Of a stretch of DNA of 64,000 bases, positions 17,876 through 28,309 are shown in pieces; the stretch's first letter is position 1; the number at the start of each line of letters is the position of its first letter. Location: positions 434,001 through 498,000 of the forward strand of contig NZ_JAKGSB010000001.1 of NCBI RefSeq assembly GCF_021568905.1. Direction: 5' to 3'. Made by a program: the position numbers and the translations under genes. This DNA comes from Zavarzinia marina (GTDB lineage: Bacteria > Pseudomonadota > Alphaproteobacteria > Zavarziniales > Zavarziniaceae). The notes below the pieces were generated by a model. The model had not been told where the DNA came from, made no database searches, and worked only from the letters and a program-made list of their open reading frames with translations.

Positions 17876-18981
17876 CAACCGTCTTCCAGGTGAAACAGCA
17901 GGGCGATGCCGACCAGGGTCGCGGCGACGGCGGGGCCCCAGGCGGCGAGAAGGATGGGAACACTCTCCGCGATGCCGAGCGCCCTCGCAATGTCGGATAC
18001 GACGAAAAGCGCAAAGCCCGCAACGCCGCCGAGGCTGATCAGGGCGGCGACGCCGCCGCGCCGCGAATGACGCAGCGAAACCGTGGCCGCCACCAGCACC
18101 ATGGCGCAGAGCACCAGGGGCATGGAGGCGAGGCTGTGCCACTGGATCAGATAGCGGGTGGAGGAGAAGCCGGCAGCCTCGAGCCGCTGCGCGAATTGCG
18201 GAATCGCCCAGAAGGAGACCGAATCGGGATTGGCCAGGCTCTGCTGAATGTCCTCGGGGTGCAGGTTGGTGGCCAGTCGGTAGACCGGAACCGCCTGCGG
18301 CTGATGGTCGGGCTCGATCACCCAGGCGTCCGACAGGGTCCAGACGTCGCCGTCGAATTTCGCGCTGAAGGCCTCGATCCGGCGCTGGAAGCCTTCGTCG
18401 GGATCGAACATGAAGACGACGACGGCGCTGAGCCGCAGGCCGCCGTCGGACGCCGACAGGGCGTGGATGACGGCACTGCCGTCCTTGTCCGCCTGGCGCA
18501 GCCACAGCCCCGATTCGGTCACCGTCGACAGGCTGGACGAGGTGCCCTTGATGTAGAACGCCTCGAGCTGGCGGTAGTGGTAGTTCAGGGCCGAGGACCA
18601 GGGATTGACGATGCCGACGGTGAAGATGCCGAGCAGCAGCGCGACCATCATCGGCGGCGCCAGGAACTGCCAGACCGAGAGCCCGGCGGCGCGCGCGATG
18701 ATCAATTCGTTCGACCGCGTCATGCGCGCGAAGGTCCACATGCCCCCGAACAGGCAGGCGAAGGGCAGCGCCATGGCGGCGAGGCCCGGCAGCTTCATGG
18801 CCGACATCTGAACCAGGGTCAGGAAATCGGCCTCGACATTGGTGACGCGGGAGGCCCGGCGCGTCAGCTCCAGAAGGTCGATCATGTAGATCAGCGCCAG
18901 CACCGGCAGATAGACGAGCACCAGGCCCGACAGGAAGCGGCGCATCATGTAGAGCGCGAAGACGGGGGCGATGCGCAGCAT
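17875..18981 (-). CDS. lptG: LPS export permease LptG
   Basis: A 368-residue inner-membrane subunit of the LptB2FG extractor. It has three N-terminal membrane segments, a periplasmic beta-jellyroll at about residues 140-260 and three C-terminal segments. The conserved MTRSNELIIARAAGLS loop couples to the LptB ATPase. It begins one base after the lptF stop and its own stop overlaps the lptD start. The LptB ATPase is not in this window. Confidence 0.93.
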   Translation of the reverse strand: MLRIAPVFALYMMRRFLSGLVLVYLPVLALIYMIDLLELTRRASRVTNVEADFLTLVQMSAMKLPGLAAMALPFACLFGGMWTFARMTRSNELIIARAAGLSVWQFLAPPMMVALLLGIFTVGIVNPWSSALNYHYRQLEAFYIKGTSSSLSTVTESGLWLRQADKDGSAVIHALSASDGGLRLSAVVVFMFDPDEGFQRRIEAFSAKFDGDVWTLSDAWVIEPDHQPQAVPVYRLATNLHPEDIQQSLANPDSVSFWAIPQFAQRLEAAGFSSTRYLIQWHSLASMPLVLCAMVLVAATVSLRHSRRGGVAALISLGGVAGFALFVVSDIARALGIAESVPILLAAWGPAVAATLVGIALLFHLEDG

Positions 18982-18982
18982 G

Positions 18983-20119
18983 TCAGGCGGCCCCCTGCGG
19001 ACCGTCGGCGGCCAGTTCGGGCGGCGGCTCGTTGGTCTTCCGCACCGGCGGCCGAAGCACGAAGAGCGCGCCGACGGCACCCGCGATCGGCACCAGATAG
19101 AGCAGGGGGAACAGGCTCGGCTCGGAATTCACCAGACCGGCGACGCCGAGTTCGCTGAGCCGCAGGCCGAGGCCGACGACGCCGGCGATCGCCGCGCGCA
19201 TGTATTTGCCGCGTCTCGAATATTCGCCCGACAACAGGCCGCAGGCGGCGATCAGGGCCAGCGGCAGGGCATAGAGCGGCGAGGACAGGCGCTTGTGCGC
19301 CTCGGTCCAGAGCACCGACGCGGCCTCCGCGTCCTGTTCCGTCCGGTAGGGCGGCAGGAGTTCCGTGAGGAAGCGTTCGCCCGGTTTCAGCCAGCGCGAG
19401 TCGCTCGGCCCGCCGAAGCCGCCGAGGTCGAGGACATAGCGCTCGAAGCTGAGGTAGGAACCCTTGCCGGTGAAGAGTTCGCTCTCCTGCCGGTTGCCGT
19501 TGACCAGCAGGACCTTGGTGCCTTCGCCTTCCGCCAGCAGGGCGCCGCGTTCGGCCATCATGGTGACGGCGCGGTCGGGCCGGCGCGCGTCATAGACCAG
19601 GATGCCGTGCAGTTCGCCCGAGCGGGCGCGCTCGCGGACGTAGACGGTGACGCCGGAAACGGGCTCGGTGAACTGGCCGTCCTGCAGGAAGACGGCGGCG
19701 AGATCGCCCCTGATCTCCGCGATTTCCGACTTGAAGGAGCGAAGGCCGAGGGGAGTTACATAGACGTTCAGTGCCAGGCTGATCAGCATGACCACGACGG
19801 CGAGTTCGAGCGCCGGCCGGATCTTGCGCCAGACCGAATAGCCGGACGCCGACATGACGATCAGCTCGCTGTCCTGCCACAGGCGGTAGAAGGCGAACAT
19901 GACGGCGCAGAACAGGGAGACCGGCAGGATCATCGACAGCGCGCCCGGAATGAGCAGGGCGGTCAGTTCGATCAGGGTCTGCAGCGACAGTCCCTTGTTC
20001 ACGATCAGGTCGACCGTGCGCAGGGATTGGCCGACCAGCATCACGCCCGTCAGCATGAGGGTGAAGAAGACCATGGGCCAGGCGATCTGCCGCCTGATGT
20101 AGGACGTCATGCGGTTCAT
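18983..20119 (-). CDS. lptF: LPS export permease LptF
   Basis: A 378-residue partner of LptG with the same topology. The N-terminal helix is MTSYIRRQIAWPMVFFTLMLTGVML. The coupling loop YRLWQDSELIVMSASGYS matches the LptB-contact site. The periplasmic domain includes GVTVYVRERARSGELHGILVYD. Start is either ATG 20119 (MNRMTSY) or ATG 20110; the first is used. It follows the glycosyltransferase stop by 8 bases. Confidence 0.92.
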   Translation of the reverse strand: MNRMTSYIRRQIAWPMVFFTLMLTGVMLVGQSLRTVDLIVNKGLSLQTLIELTALLIPGALSMILPVSLFCAVMFAFYRLWQDSELIVMSASGYSVWRKIRPALELAVVVMLISLALNVYVTPLGLRSFKSEIAEIRGDLAAVFLQDGQFTEPVSGVTVYVRERARSGELHGILVYDARRPDRAVTMMAERGALLAEGEGTKVLLVNGNRQESELFTGKGSYLSFERYVLDLGGFGGPSDSRWLKPGERFLTELLPPYRTEQDAEAASVLWTEAHKRLSSPLYALPLALIAACGLLSGEYSRRGKYMRAAIAGVVGLGLRLSELGVAGLVNSEPSLFPLLYLVPIAGAVGALFVLRPPVRKTNEPPPELAADGPQGAA

Positions 20120-20127
20120 GGCGCGGA

Positions 20128-21696
20128 CTATAGCGGTCGCCCGGTGCGGGTGATAGAGCGGCAGGCGTTCGTGGTACCTCTCTCGCGACCGAAGTTCCCG
20201 CCGACGAAGAGATAATAGGTACCCTTGCGGTCGGGATAGGGCCGCATGTCGACGCGGGTGGGGCCGGTCACGGCATCGAATCGCGCCACCAGGTCCGGCG
20301 GCAGGCTGTCGCCCCGCGACACGATCACGGCATCGCAGCCGAGCGCGTCGTCGAGATCGAGGACCATGGCGAAGTGATCGTCCGGCACCGTGTCGTCCGC
20401 CTGCCAGCGCCGGATCAGGGCATCGCCGTCGCGCAGGTGATAGATCAGTTCGGCGGTCGCGCCGCGCTCGGTGGTGATCACCGCGCGGGGCCGTTCGCCG
20501 TCTGCATCGAGGCGCAGCGCGTCGACCGCCGTCGCCAATCTGTCCCAGCCGCGGATCCAGCGGAACGGGTCGGTCCTGGTCGAGAGCTCGACGAAGGGCA
20601 CCTGGCCGACGGCCAGGCCGACGCCGAGAATCAGGAACAGCACGCCGTGAAAGATCAGCGTCCCCTTGATCAGGCGCCGGTAGTCGAGGCGCGCGAGCGC
20701 GGCGAAGATCAGCACGGCGAGGGCCGGAAAGGCGACGGCGGCCCAATTGCCGTGGGCCCGCGACAGAAAGGCCTGGACGACCAGCAGCGCCAGGATCGGC
20801 AGCGAGAACCACGCCAGCAGGCGGATGCCGGGATCGCGGAAGATACCGCGCGGCCAGACCAGCAGGACGACGAGGGCGACGGCGAGCACGGGGCCCAGGA
20901 TCGCCACCTGATCGCCCAGAAAATCGACCACGCCCCCGATATTGCCGATATGGGCGCCGACGCTGGCGTTGGCGGCGGTGTGGCGGAAGGTCTCGAATCC
21001 CGTCAGCGCGTTCCAGATCAGATTGGGCGACAGGATCAGGAGGCCGACCACGCCGGCCAGCGCCAGCCCGCCCCATTGCCGCCGCTTCCCGACGAGGCCG
21101 AGGGCGGTGACGATCAGGGCGGGCACGGCGAAATAGATCATGGCGTATTTCGCCATCATGCCGATGCCGAGGAAGAGGCCGGTCGCCAGCCAGAAGCGCC
21201 TTTCGCCCGTCGCCGAGGCGCGCTCGAAGGTCCAGAGCGCGCCGCACCAGCACATCAGGAGCAGGGGGTCGGTCGAGATGATGAAGCCCGAGAAGGCGAC
21301 CCCGGGCAATGTGGCGAAGCCGATCGCGGCAAGGACGCCGACCCGGGTGCCGAAGAGATTGCGCGCCAGCAGATAGACGAAGATCGGCGCGATGCCATAG
21401 GCGAGGACGGAGGGGGCCTTCACGCAGGCCGGCCCGTCGCCGCAGACCGCGGTGGTGGCGGCGATGGCCCAGCCGATCAGGGGCGGCTTGGAGAAATAGC
21501 CGAAGGCGAGGTCCTGACCCCAGAACCAATATTGCGCCTCGTCCAGATAGAGCGGCATCTGCCCGATGGCGAGGGCGACGAGGCGCAGCACGGCGATGCC
21601 GAGGGCGACCGTCACGACGAGGCGCAGGGCATCGCGGTCCGCCGTTGTGCCGGCGGCGGGGGCGGAATGGCCTGACGGGGGGGGCGATTTGTCCAT
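20128..21696 (-). CDS. GT39/ArnT-type membrane glycosyltransferase
   Basis: A 522-residue membrane protein with about eleven hydrophobic segments. The catalytic first loop reads YLDEAQYWFWGQDLAFGYFSKPPLIGW, the DEAQYW form used by ArnT-like and PMT-like enzymes that transfer sugars from polyprenyl phosphate donors. A soluble C-terminal part (residues about 400-522) has the shape of a periplasmic domain. Substrate is unknown; lying first in the lptF-lptG-lptD transcript suggests lipid A or LPS decoration. It is divergent from pepA across 139 bases. Confidence 0.8.
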   Translation of the reverse strand: MDKSPPPSGHSAPAAGTTADRDALRLVVTVALGIAVLRLVALAIGQMPLYLDEAQYWFWGQDLAFGYFSKPPLIGWAIAATTAVCGDGPACVKAPSVLAYGIAPIFVYLLARNLFGTRVGVLAAIGFATLPGVAFSGFIISTDPLLLMCWCGALWTFERASATGERRFWLATGLFLGIGMMAKYAMIYFAVPALIVTALGLVGKRRQWGGLALAGVVGLLILSPNLIWNALTGFETFRHTAANASVGAHIGNIGGVVDFLGDQVAILGPVLAVALVVLLVWPRGIFRDPGIRLLAWFSLPILALLVVQAFLSRAHGNWAAVAFPALAVLIFAALARLDYRRLIKGTLIFHGVLFLILGVGLAVGQVPFVELSTRTDPFRWIRGWDRLATAVDALRLDADGERPRAVITTERGATAELIYHLRDGDALIRRWQADDTVPDDHFAMVLDLDDALGCDAVIVSRGDSLPPDLVARFDAVTGPTRVDMRPYPDRKGTYYLFVGGNFGRERGTTNACRSITRTGRPL

Positions 21697-21835
21697 GCGC
21701 AGTCAATAACCGCGCGGGCGCCGGCTGTCGAGCGGGCTTCCCAACGGCGTTTCCGGGCTTCTAAGATGCGGATCCGCCGGCCTCTCTCGTGCCGGCCGGC
21801 CCGCCGTGCCGGAGACCTGCTGGAGATTGTTCTCG

Positions 21836-23329
<1,494 letters not shown>

Positions 23330-23337
23330 GCCGCCCC

Positions 23338-23796
23338 ATGGCGGAGATCTCCTTCTATCACTTGGAGGCGCGGCCCCTCGAATGGGCCCTGCCGCGCCTC
23401 CTGAACCGCGTCGTCGAGGCGGGGATGCGCGCGGTCGTCGTCACGGGCGTCGCCGAGCGTCTACCCTTCCTCGATCAGGCGCTCTGGACCTTCGACGATC
23501 AATCCTTCCTGCCTCATGGCCGTGCCCCCGACGATTTCGCCGCTGACGAGCCGATCTGGCTGACCACCGATCCGGCGGAACGCCCGAACGACGCCACCGT
23601 CCTGGTGCTGGTCGACGGCGCCGGCCCGGCGGATTTCACCCTCGACGGCTACGCCCGCTGCCTCGACATGTTCGACGGCAAGGACGACGACGCCCGCGCC
23701 GCCGCCCGCAGCCGCTGGACCGCCTTCAAACAGGCCGGCCACACAGTCACCTATTGGCAGCAGTCCGCCGACGGCCGTTGGGAGAAGAAGGCGTAG
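23338..23796 (+). CDS. holC: DNA polymerase III chi subunit
   Basis: A 152-residue clamp-loader accessory protein that contacts SSB. It starts MAEISFYHLEARPLEWALPRLLNRVVEAGMRAVV and contains LDQALWTFDDQSFLPHG, the characteristic chi pattern. The order pepA-holC is conserved across proteobacteria. The gene ends 41 bases before the LexA-like boxes of the next gene. Confidence 0.92.
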   Translation: MAEISFYHLEARPLEWALPRLLNRVVEAGMRAVVVTGVAERLPFLDQALWTFDDQSFLPHGRAPDDFAADEPIWLTTDPAERPNDATVLVLVDGAGPADFTLDGYARCLDMFDGKDDDARAAARSRWTAFKQAGHTVTYWQQSADGRWEKKA

Positions 23797-23821
23797 CGCG
23801 CGTCCCGTCCTGTCAAAATGA

Positions 23822-23836
23822 GAACAAAAGAAGAAT
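23822..23836 (-). promoter_or_regulatory. near-consensus LexA (SOS) box
   Basis: The plus strand reads GAAC-AAAAGAA-GAAT, one base from the alphaproteobacterial LexA direct repeat (GTTC-N7-GTTC, here seen from the other strand). It lies 46 bases upstream of a perfect copy. Spacing and phase suggest cooperative binding, but a chance A-rich match cannot be excluded. Confidence 0.5.
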
Positions 23837-23867
23837 TTCCGCTTGCGTCGCCCGACGACTCGTGAAA

Positions 23868-23882
23868 GAACAAAAAAAGAAC
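23868..23882 (-). promoter_or_regulatory. perfect LexA (SOS) box
   Basis: The plus strand reads GAAC, seven A residues, GAAC: an exact GAAC-N7-GAAC, the reverse complement of the alphaproteobacterial LexA consensus GTTC-N7-GTTC. It ends 23 bases before the ATG of the small membrane protein at 23906, where it would overlap the promoter and allow repression by LexA. Confidence 0.8.
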
Positions 23883-23905
23883 GATTTTGGTGCGGGAGAA
23901 CGGCG

Positions 23906-24169
23906 ATGACGGATGCGGTTTTCGATCGGGCGATGGCGGTTATGGCCTGGGCGTGTCGGCCGGGGCTGCTTCTGTTTCCCCTGCTGCTGATCGCGGAAAT
24001 CGCCGGTCTGGTGCCGATGGAAATGGTCCTGCCCTTCGCCTCCATGGCCCTGATCCACATCGCCGGCCGCCGCCAATGGCTGACCCGCCGCGCCGAACGG
24101 GCAGGCGAGGGGGACTGGGTGGAGATTGCTCCGGTCGCCGTTCCGGCGCGGATCGACGCGCGGCGCTGA
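23906..24169 (+). CDS. small membrane protein under SOS box control (unknown function)
   Basis: An 87-residue protein I do not recognise. It has two adjoining hydrophobic stretches (residues about 19-35 and 38-55), a short basic segment GRRQWLTRRAERAGEGD and an Ala/Arg-rich end. A ribosome site GGGAG lies seven bases before the ATG at 23906. One perfect and one near-perfect LexA box sit 24-84 bases upstream, so expression is probably induced by DNA damage. Known SOS-induced small membrane proteins include the division inhibitor SidA of Caulobacter and the TisB toxin of E. coli; I see no clear sequence match to either. It is convergent with the ABC-F gene, 6 bases away. Confidence 0.65.
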   Translation: MTDAVFDRAMAVMAWACRPGLLLFPLLLIAEIAGLVPMEMVLPFASMALIHIAGRRQWLTRRAERAGEGDWVEIAPVAVPARIDARR

Positions 24170-24175
24170 AGCGGT

Positions 24176-26059
24176 TCAGTCCGCCGCTTCCATCGCCTCC
24201 AATTCCTCGTTGAGGGTCAGCCACTCCAATTCGGCGGCCTCCTGGGCCTTCAGGATCTCGGCGCGCTTCTTGCCCGCCTCGACCATGGCGCCGGCATCGC
24301 CGTAGACCTTCGGGTCCGCCATGGCCGCCTCGAGTTTGGCGAGGTCCTTGGCCAGCCGCTCCATCAGGGTCTCGGCTGCCTTGATCTTCCGGGTCAGGGG
24401 GGCGCGGGCCTCGCGGGCACGGGCAGCTTCGCGGCGCTGTTCCTTGCGGTCGGCGGCCGAGGCGGCGTCGGCGGTCTTGACCGGGCCGTCCTCGAAACTG
24501 CCGGCCAGAACCTGACGGCGGTAATCCTCCATGTCGCCGTCGAAGGCCTTCACCGTGCCGCCGGCGACCAGCCACAGGCGGTCGGCGCAGGCTTCGATCA
24601 GGTGGCGGTCGTGGCTGATCAGGATGACGGCGCCCGGATAATCGTTCACCGCCGCCACCAGGGCTTCGCGGGCCTGGATGTCCAGATGGTTGGTCGGCTC
24701 GTCGAGGATGATCATGTTGGGCGCGTCGACGGCCATCATGGCGAAGAGGAGGCGCGCCTTCTCCCCGCCCGACAATTGGCCGACCGGCGTATCCGCCAGG
24801 GTCGCCCCGAAGCCGAAGGCGCCGAGCCGGCCGCGCACTTCGGTCGGGCTCGCCTTGGGCAGCACCGCCTGCATGTGCTGCACCGGGGTCTCGGTCAGGG
24901 TGAATTCGTCCTGCTGGTGCTGGGCGAAGAAGCCGGGGCGCAGCTTGGGCGCGCGAAAGAATTCGCCGCCGGCGGGCGTAAGCCGTCCCGCGATCAGCTT
25001 GGCGAAGGTCGACTTGCCGTTGCCGTTGGAGCCGAGGAGGGCGATGCGGTCGTCGGGATCGATGCGCAGCGACAGGTTACGCAGCACCGGCGGCCGGTTC
25101 TCATAGGCGACGGCGACGCCGTCCAGGGTGACGATGGGCGGCGACAATTCGTCCTTGCAGGGGAAACGGAACTCGACCCGGCTCTCCCCCGGTAGTTCGG
25201 GCAGGGGTTCCATCCTCTCGATCATCTTGATGCGGGCCTGTGCCTGCTTGGCCTTCGACGCCTTGAAGCGGAAGCGGTCGACGAAACTCTGCAGGTGCTT
25301 CTTGGCGGCGTCCTGCTTCTGGCGCTGGGCTTCCAGATTGGCGAGCTTTTCGGCCCTGGTGCGCATGAAGCGATCGAAGCCGCCGGCATAGAGGGTCAGC
25401 TTGCCCTGATCGAGATGCAGGATATGGCCGACCGCCTTGTTGAGGAGGTCGCGGTCGTGGCTGACCACGATCAGGGTGCGGGGATAGCGCGCCAGGAAGT
25501 CCTCGAGCCACAGCGTGCCTTCGAGGTCGAGATAGTTCGTCGGCTCGTCGAGGAGCAGCAGGTCGGGTTCGGCGAAGAGCACGGCCGCGAGCGCCACGCG
25601 CATGCGCCAGCCGCCGGAAAAACTGCCCATGGGCCGGTCCTGCGCCGCCTCGTCGAAGCCGAGACCGGCGAGGATGCGGCGTGCCCGCGCCGGGCCGGCA
25701 TGGGCGCCGATGGCGTTCAGGCGCTCGTGGATTTCGGCCAGTCTGGCACCGTCCGTCTCGGTCTCGGCGGCCTGCATCAGATGGGCGCGTTCCTTGTCGC
25801 CGTCCAGCACGACCTGGACCGGCGTCTCGTCGCCGCCCGGTGCCTCCTGGGCGACGGTGCCGATGCGCGCCCCCCGGTCCACGGCGATCTCGCCGTCGTC
25901 GGCGTGGATCTGGCCCAGGATCAGGCGCAGCAGGGTGGATTTGCCGGCGCCGTTGTGGCCGACCAGGCCGATGCGATGGCCGTCCGGCACCTGGGCGCCG
26001 GCCCGGTCCAGGATGGTGCGACCCGCGATGCGATAGGTGAGACCGTCGATCCGTAACAT
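24176..26059 (-). CDS. ABC-F family ATPase (YheS/Uup-like)
   Basis: A 627-residue soluble protein with two ABC ATPase domains and no membrane part. The first Walker A is GHNGAGKST, signature FSGGWRMR, Walker B LLLLDEPTNYLD. The second is GSNGNGKST, signature LSGGEKAR, Walker B MIILDEPTNHLD. The linker between the domains is basic (FRFKASKAKQAQARIK). The C-terminus (about residues 530-625) is a charged coiled coil. ABC-F proteins act on the ribosome. The ATG at 26059 (MLRIDGLTYR) is used rather than an ATG 36 bases upstream, because domain 1 starts there. Confidence 0.9.
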   Translation of the reverse strand: MLRIDGLTYRIAGRTILDRAGAQVPDGHRIGLVGHNGAGKSTLLRLILGQIHADDGEIAVDRGARIGTVAQEAPGGDETPVQVVLDGDKERAHLMQAAETETDGARLAEIHERLNAIGAHAGPARARRILAGLGFDEAAQDRPMGSFSGGWRMRVALAAVLFAEPDLLLLDEPTNYLDLEGTLWLEDFLARYPRTLIVVSHDRDLLNKAVGHILHLDQGKLTLYAGGFDRFMRTRAEKLANLEAQRQKQDAAKKHLQSFVDRFRFKASKAKQAQARIKMIERMEPLPELPGESRVEFRFPCKDELSPPIVTLDGVAVAYENRPPVLRNLSLRIDPDDRIALLGSNGNGKSTFAKLIAGRLTPAGGEFFRAPKLRPGFFAQHQQDEFTLTETPVQHMQAVLPKASPTEVRGRLGAFGFGATLADTPVGQLSGGEKARLLFAMMAVDAPNMIILDEPTNHLDIQAREALVAAVNDYPGAVILISHDRHLIEACADRLWLVAGGTVKAFDGDMEDYRRQVLAGSFEDGPVKTADAASAADRKEQRREAARAREARAPLTRKIKAAETLMERLAKDLAKLEAAMADPKVYGDAGAMVEAGKKRAEILKAQEAAELEWLTLNEELEAMEAAD

Positions 26060-26178
26060 GGCGGCGCTAATAGCATGGCGCATGCGGGGGCTCAAAGCGC
26101 CGCAGTTGCGAAGTCGGTGCCGCTCGGCTAAAAGGCCGCCAACTCGTTGTCACCCCTGTTCATGGAATGGAGCCGATC

Positions 26179-26601
26179 ATGGCCGTCGAACGTACCCTGT
26201 CGATCATCAAGCCGGACGCCACCCGCCGCAACCTGACCGGCAAGGTCAACGCCAAGTTCGAGGATGCGGGCCTGCGCATCGTCGCGCAGAAGCGCATCCA
26301 GCTGACCAAGGCCCAGGCCGAGGGCTTCTACGCCGTCCATGCCGAGCGCCCGTTCTTCGGCTCGCTGGTCGACTTCATGATCTCCGGCCCGGTCGTGGTA
26401 CAGGTCCTGGAAGGCGAGGGTGCCGTCCTGAAGAACCGCGAAGTCATGGGCGCCACCAACCCGGCCAACGCCGACGCCGGCACCATCCGCAAGGAATTCG
26501 CCGAGTCGATCGAAGCCAATTCGGTCCATGGTTCGGACAGCGCGGAAAACGCCGCCATCGAGATCGCCTATTTCTTCGCCCAAACCGAAATCGTCGGCTG
26601 A
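26179..26601 (+). CDS. ndk: nucleoside diphosphate kinase
   Basis: A 140-residue enzyme that equalises nucleoside triphosphate pools. It starts [14 protein letters not shown]. The catalytic His117 lies in NSVHGSDS. The length is standard. It has its own terminator immediately downstream and is divergent from the ABC-F gene. Confidence 0.97.
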   Translation: MAVERTLSIIKPDATRRNLTGKVNAKFEDAGLRIVAQKRIQLTKAQAEGFYAVHAERPFFGSLVDFMISGPVVVQVLEGEGAVLKNREVMGATNPANADAGTIRKEFAESIEANSVHGSDSAENAAIEIAYFFAQTEIVG

Positions 26602-26618
26602 CCGAAGCGATCCCAACG

Positions 26619-26650
26619 AAAGGGCCCGGCGGCGACGCCGGGCCTTTTTT
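26619..26650 (+). terminator. intrinsic terminator of ndk
   Basis: GGCCCGGC (26623-26630) pairs with GCCGGGCC (26637-26644), extended by AAAG/CTTT at the base, and is followed by a run of six T. It is a strong rho-independent terminator 18 bases after the ndk stop. Confidence 0.93.
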
Positions 26651-26660
26651 GTTGAATGCG

Positions 26661-26737
26661 TCATTCCGGCGAAGGCCGGAATCTTTCGATGGAAGGGCGC
26701 GTTTGCCTGGGGGAGATCCCGGCCTTCGCCGGGATGA
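26661..26737. repeat. inverted pair of REP-like palindromes
   Basis: Two 23-base palindromes sit in opposite orientation. The first has ATTCCGG-CGAAGG-CCGGAAT (26663-26682) and the second ATCCCGG-CCTTCG-CCGGGAT (26716-26735). They share the core of the element at 9931-9950. They lie between convergent ndk and the transglycosylase gene, a BIME-like arrangement. Confidence 0.8.
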
Positions 26738-26757
26738 CGACGTTGTGAGGGCGCACC

Positions 26758-27654
26758 CTACCGATCAATGACGAAGATGTCCTGTCGCGGCGCGGCGGGT
26801 GCCGCGCCCGCTTCCTGGCGGAGGTAATAGGCCATCCAGGATTTGACCGCGTCGACATAGGGCTGGGTCGCGGGGATGACCTTGGCCTTGCCCGGCGGGC
26901 CGACGCGGGAGCCGCCGTTGTAATGGCTGAGGGCGATGTCGACCGAGCCGTAGCGGTCGATCAGATGGCCGAGGAAGCGGACCCCGGTGCGGATGTTCAC
27001 GCGGGGATCCCACAGGGTGTCGGGATCGAGGCCGAATTCGCCCCGTGCCGTCGCCGGCATGATCTGCATCACGCCGCGCGCCCCGGCGGGCGAAAGGGCG
27101 TTGGAGCGAAAGCCGGATTCGACCTTGGCGACGGCCTTGGCCAGCGCGAAGGAGACGGTGGTGGTGCGCGTCTCCTCTTCCAGGATCTTCATGATCTCGG
27201 CCACCTGGGCGGAGGTCGGCGGCGGTACCGCCATGGGGGTCACCGGGCTCTGGGTCTTCGGCGGCGGCGGCTTGGTCGCTTCCTCGATCACATAGGCGAG
27301 CACGGCGGGATCGAGCTGCGCCCTCTCGACCGCGTTCATCGCCTGATAATAGCGATAGGCGATGGAAATCCCGTCCGGCAGGCCGAGGAGATGGGCCCGC
27401 AGATACCATTCGAAACTGAGGGGCGCATTCTGTTCCAGCACCGTGCCGGTGCCGAGCATCCAGGCGATCGCTTCCGCCGCGCGGGCATCGCCCGCCTGGG
27501 CCGCTTCCAGCATGACCTGGGCGTCCTCGAGATCGGCGCGGCCGAGGCGAAGATCGGTGAAGGCCTGGACCACGCGGGCGCGGGCGGGTTCCGCACCGGC
27601 GGGCGCATGCAGGCCGGCGGCAAGGAGCGCGGCGATCAGGATCCGTCGCGCCAT
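26758..27654 (-). CDS. lytic transglycosylase (SLT domain)
   Basis: A 298-residue periplasmic murein-cleaving enzyme. It has a signal peptide (MARRILIAALLAAGLHAPAGA), a Sel1-like helical region, and a C-terminal SLT domain at about residues 165-275. The catalytic glutamate is in AVAKVESGFRSNALS, followed by GARGVMQIMPATA and LSHYNGGS. Physiological partners are not evident. Its start is 10 bases after the purN stop, so it may be read from the purM-purN transcript. Confidence 0.9.
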   Translation of the reverse strand: MARRILIAALLAAGLHAPAGAEPARARVVQAFTDLRLGRADLEDAQVMLEAAQAGDARAAEAIAWMLGTGTVLEQNAPLSFEWYLRAHLLGLPDGISIAYRYYQAMNAVERAQLDPAVLAYVIEEATKPPPPKTQSPVTPMAVPPPTSAQVAEIMKILEEETRTTTVSFALAKAVAKVESGFRSNALSPAGARGVMQIMPATARGEFGLDPDTLWDPRVNIRTGVRFLGHLIDRYGSVDIALSHYNGGSRVGPPGKAKVIPATQPYVDAVKSWMAYYLRQEAGAAPAAPRQDIFVIDR

Positions 27655-27664
27655 CGCCGCCGTC

Positions 27665-28309
27665 TCAGGTCAGGGTGACCCGGGTCCAGGCGTCCCCGGC
27701 ATAGACCGTGCGCCCGTCCGCCAATGCCGCTTCGCCCGACGCCACCAGGGCGACGGCGGCGGGATAGAGCCGGTGTTCGGCCGCAAGGGTCCGGGCGGCG
27801 AGATCGTCCGGGCTCTCGCCCGGCACCACGGGCACCACGGCCTGGCCGATGATCGGCCCCGCATCCATGTCGGCGGTGACGAAATGGACCGAGCAGCCGG
27901 AAAAGCGAACCCCGCCCGCCAGCGCCTGTTCGTGGACATGGACGCCCTTGAAGGCGGGCAGCAGGCTGGGATGGATGTTGATCATGCGGCCCAGCCATTT
28001 CTCGGTGAAGCCGGGGGTGAGCAGGCGCATGAAGCCGGCCAGTACGACCAATTCGATGCCGGCCTCTTCGAGCGCCGCATCGAGGGCGGCATCGAAGGCG
28101 GCGCGCCCGTCATAGGCCTTGTGGTCGATCACCCTGGTCGGAATGCCTGCCGCCTCGGCCCGGGCCAGACCACCGGCGCCCGGCCGGTTCGACAGCACCA
28201 GGACGATTTCCGCCGGATAGGCGGGATCGGCGGCGGCGTCCAGCAGGGCGGCCATGTTGGAGCCGCGCCCGGAGATCAGGACAGCGGTACGCCGCCTTCG
28301 ACCCGTCAC
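27665..28309 (-). CDS. purN: phosphoribosylglycinamide formyltransferase
   Basis: A 214-residue enzyme that formylates GAR in the third step of purine synthesis. It has [15 protein letters not shown], the formate-binding [13 protein letters not shown] with catalytic His, and [20 protein letters not shown] place the start at GTG 28309, which overlaps the purM stop as GTGA; the in-frame ATG at 28339 would overlap purM by 34 bases and adds residues not seen in the family. Confidence 0.94.
   Translation of the reverse strand: MTGRRRRTAVLISGRGSNMAALLDAAADPAYPAEIVLVLSNRPGAGGLARAEAAGIPTRVIDHKAYDGRAAFDAALDAALEEAGIELVVLAGFMRLLTPGFTEKWLGRMINIHPSLLPAFKGVHVHEQALAGGVRFSGCSVHFVTADMDAGPIIGQAVVPVVPGESPDDLAARTLAAEHRLYPAAVALVASGEAALADGRTVYAGDAWTRVTLT

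Noticed and set aside
15623-18739. Longer LptD starting inside lptG
   Set aside because: The extension overlaps lptG in another frame; the TGATG junction at 17875 gives a natural coupled start with a signal peptide.
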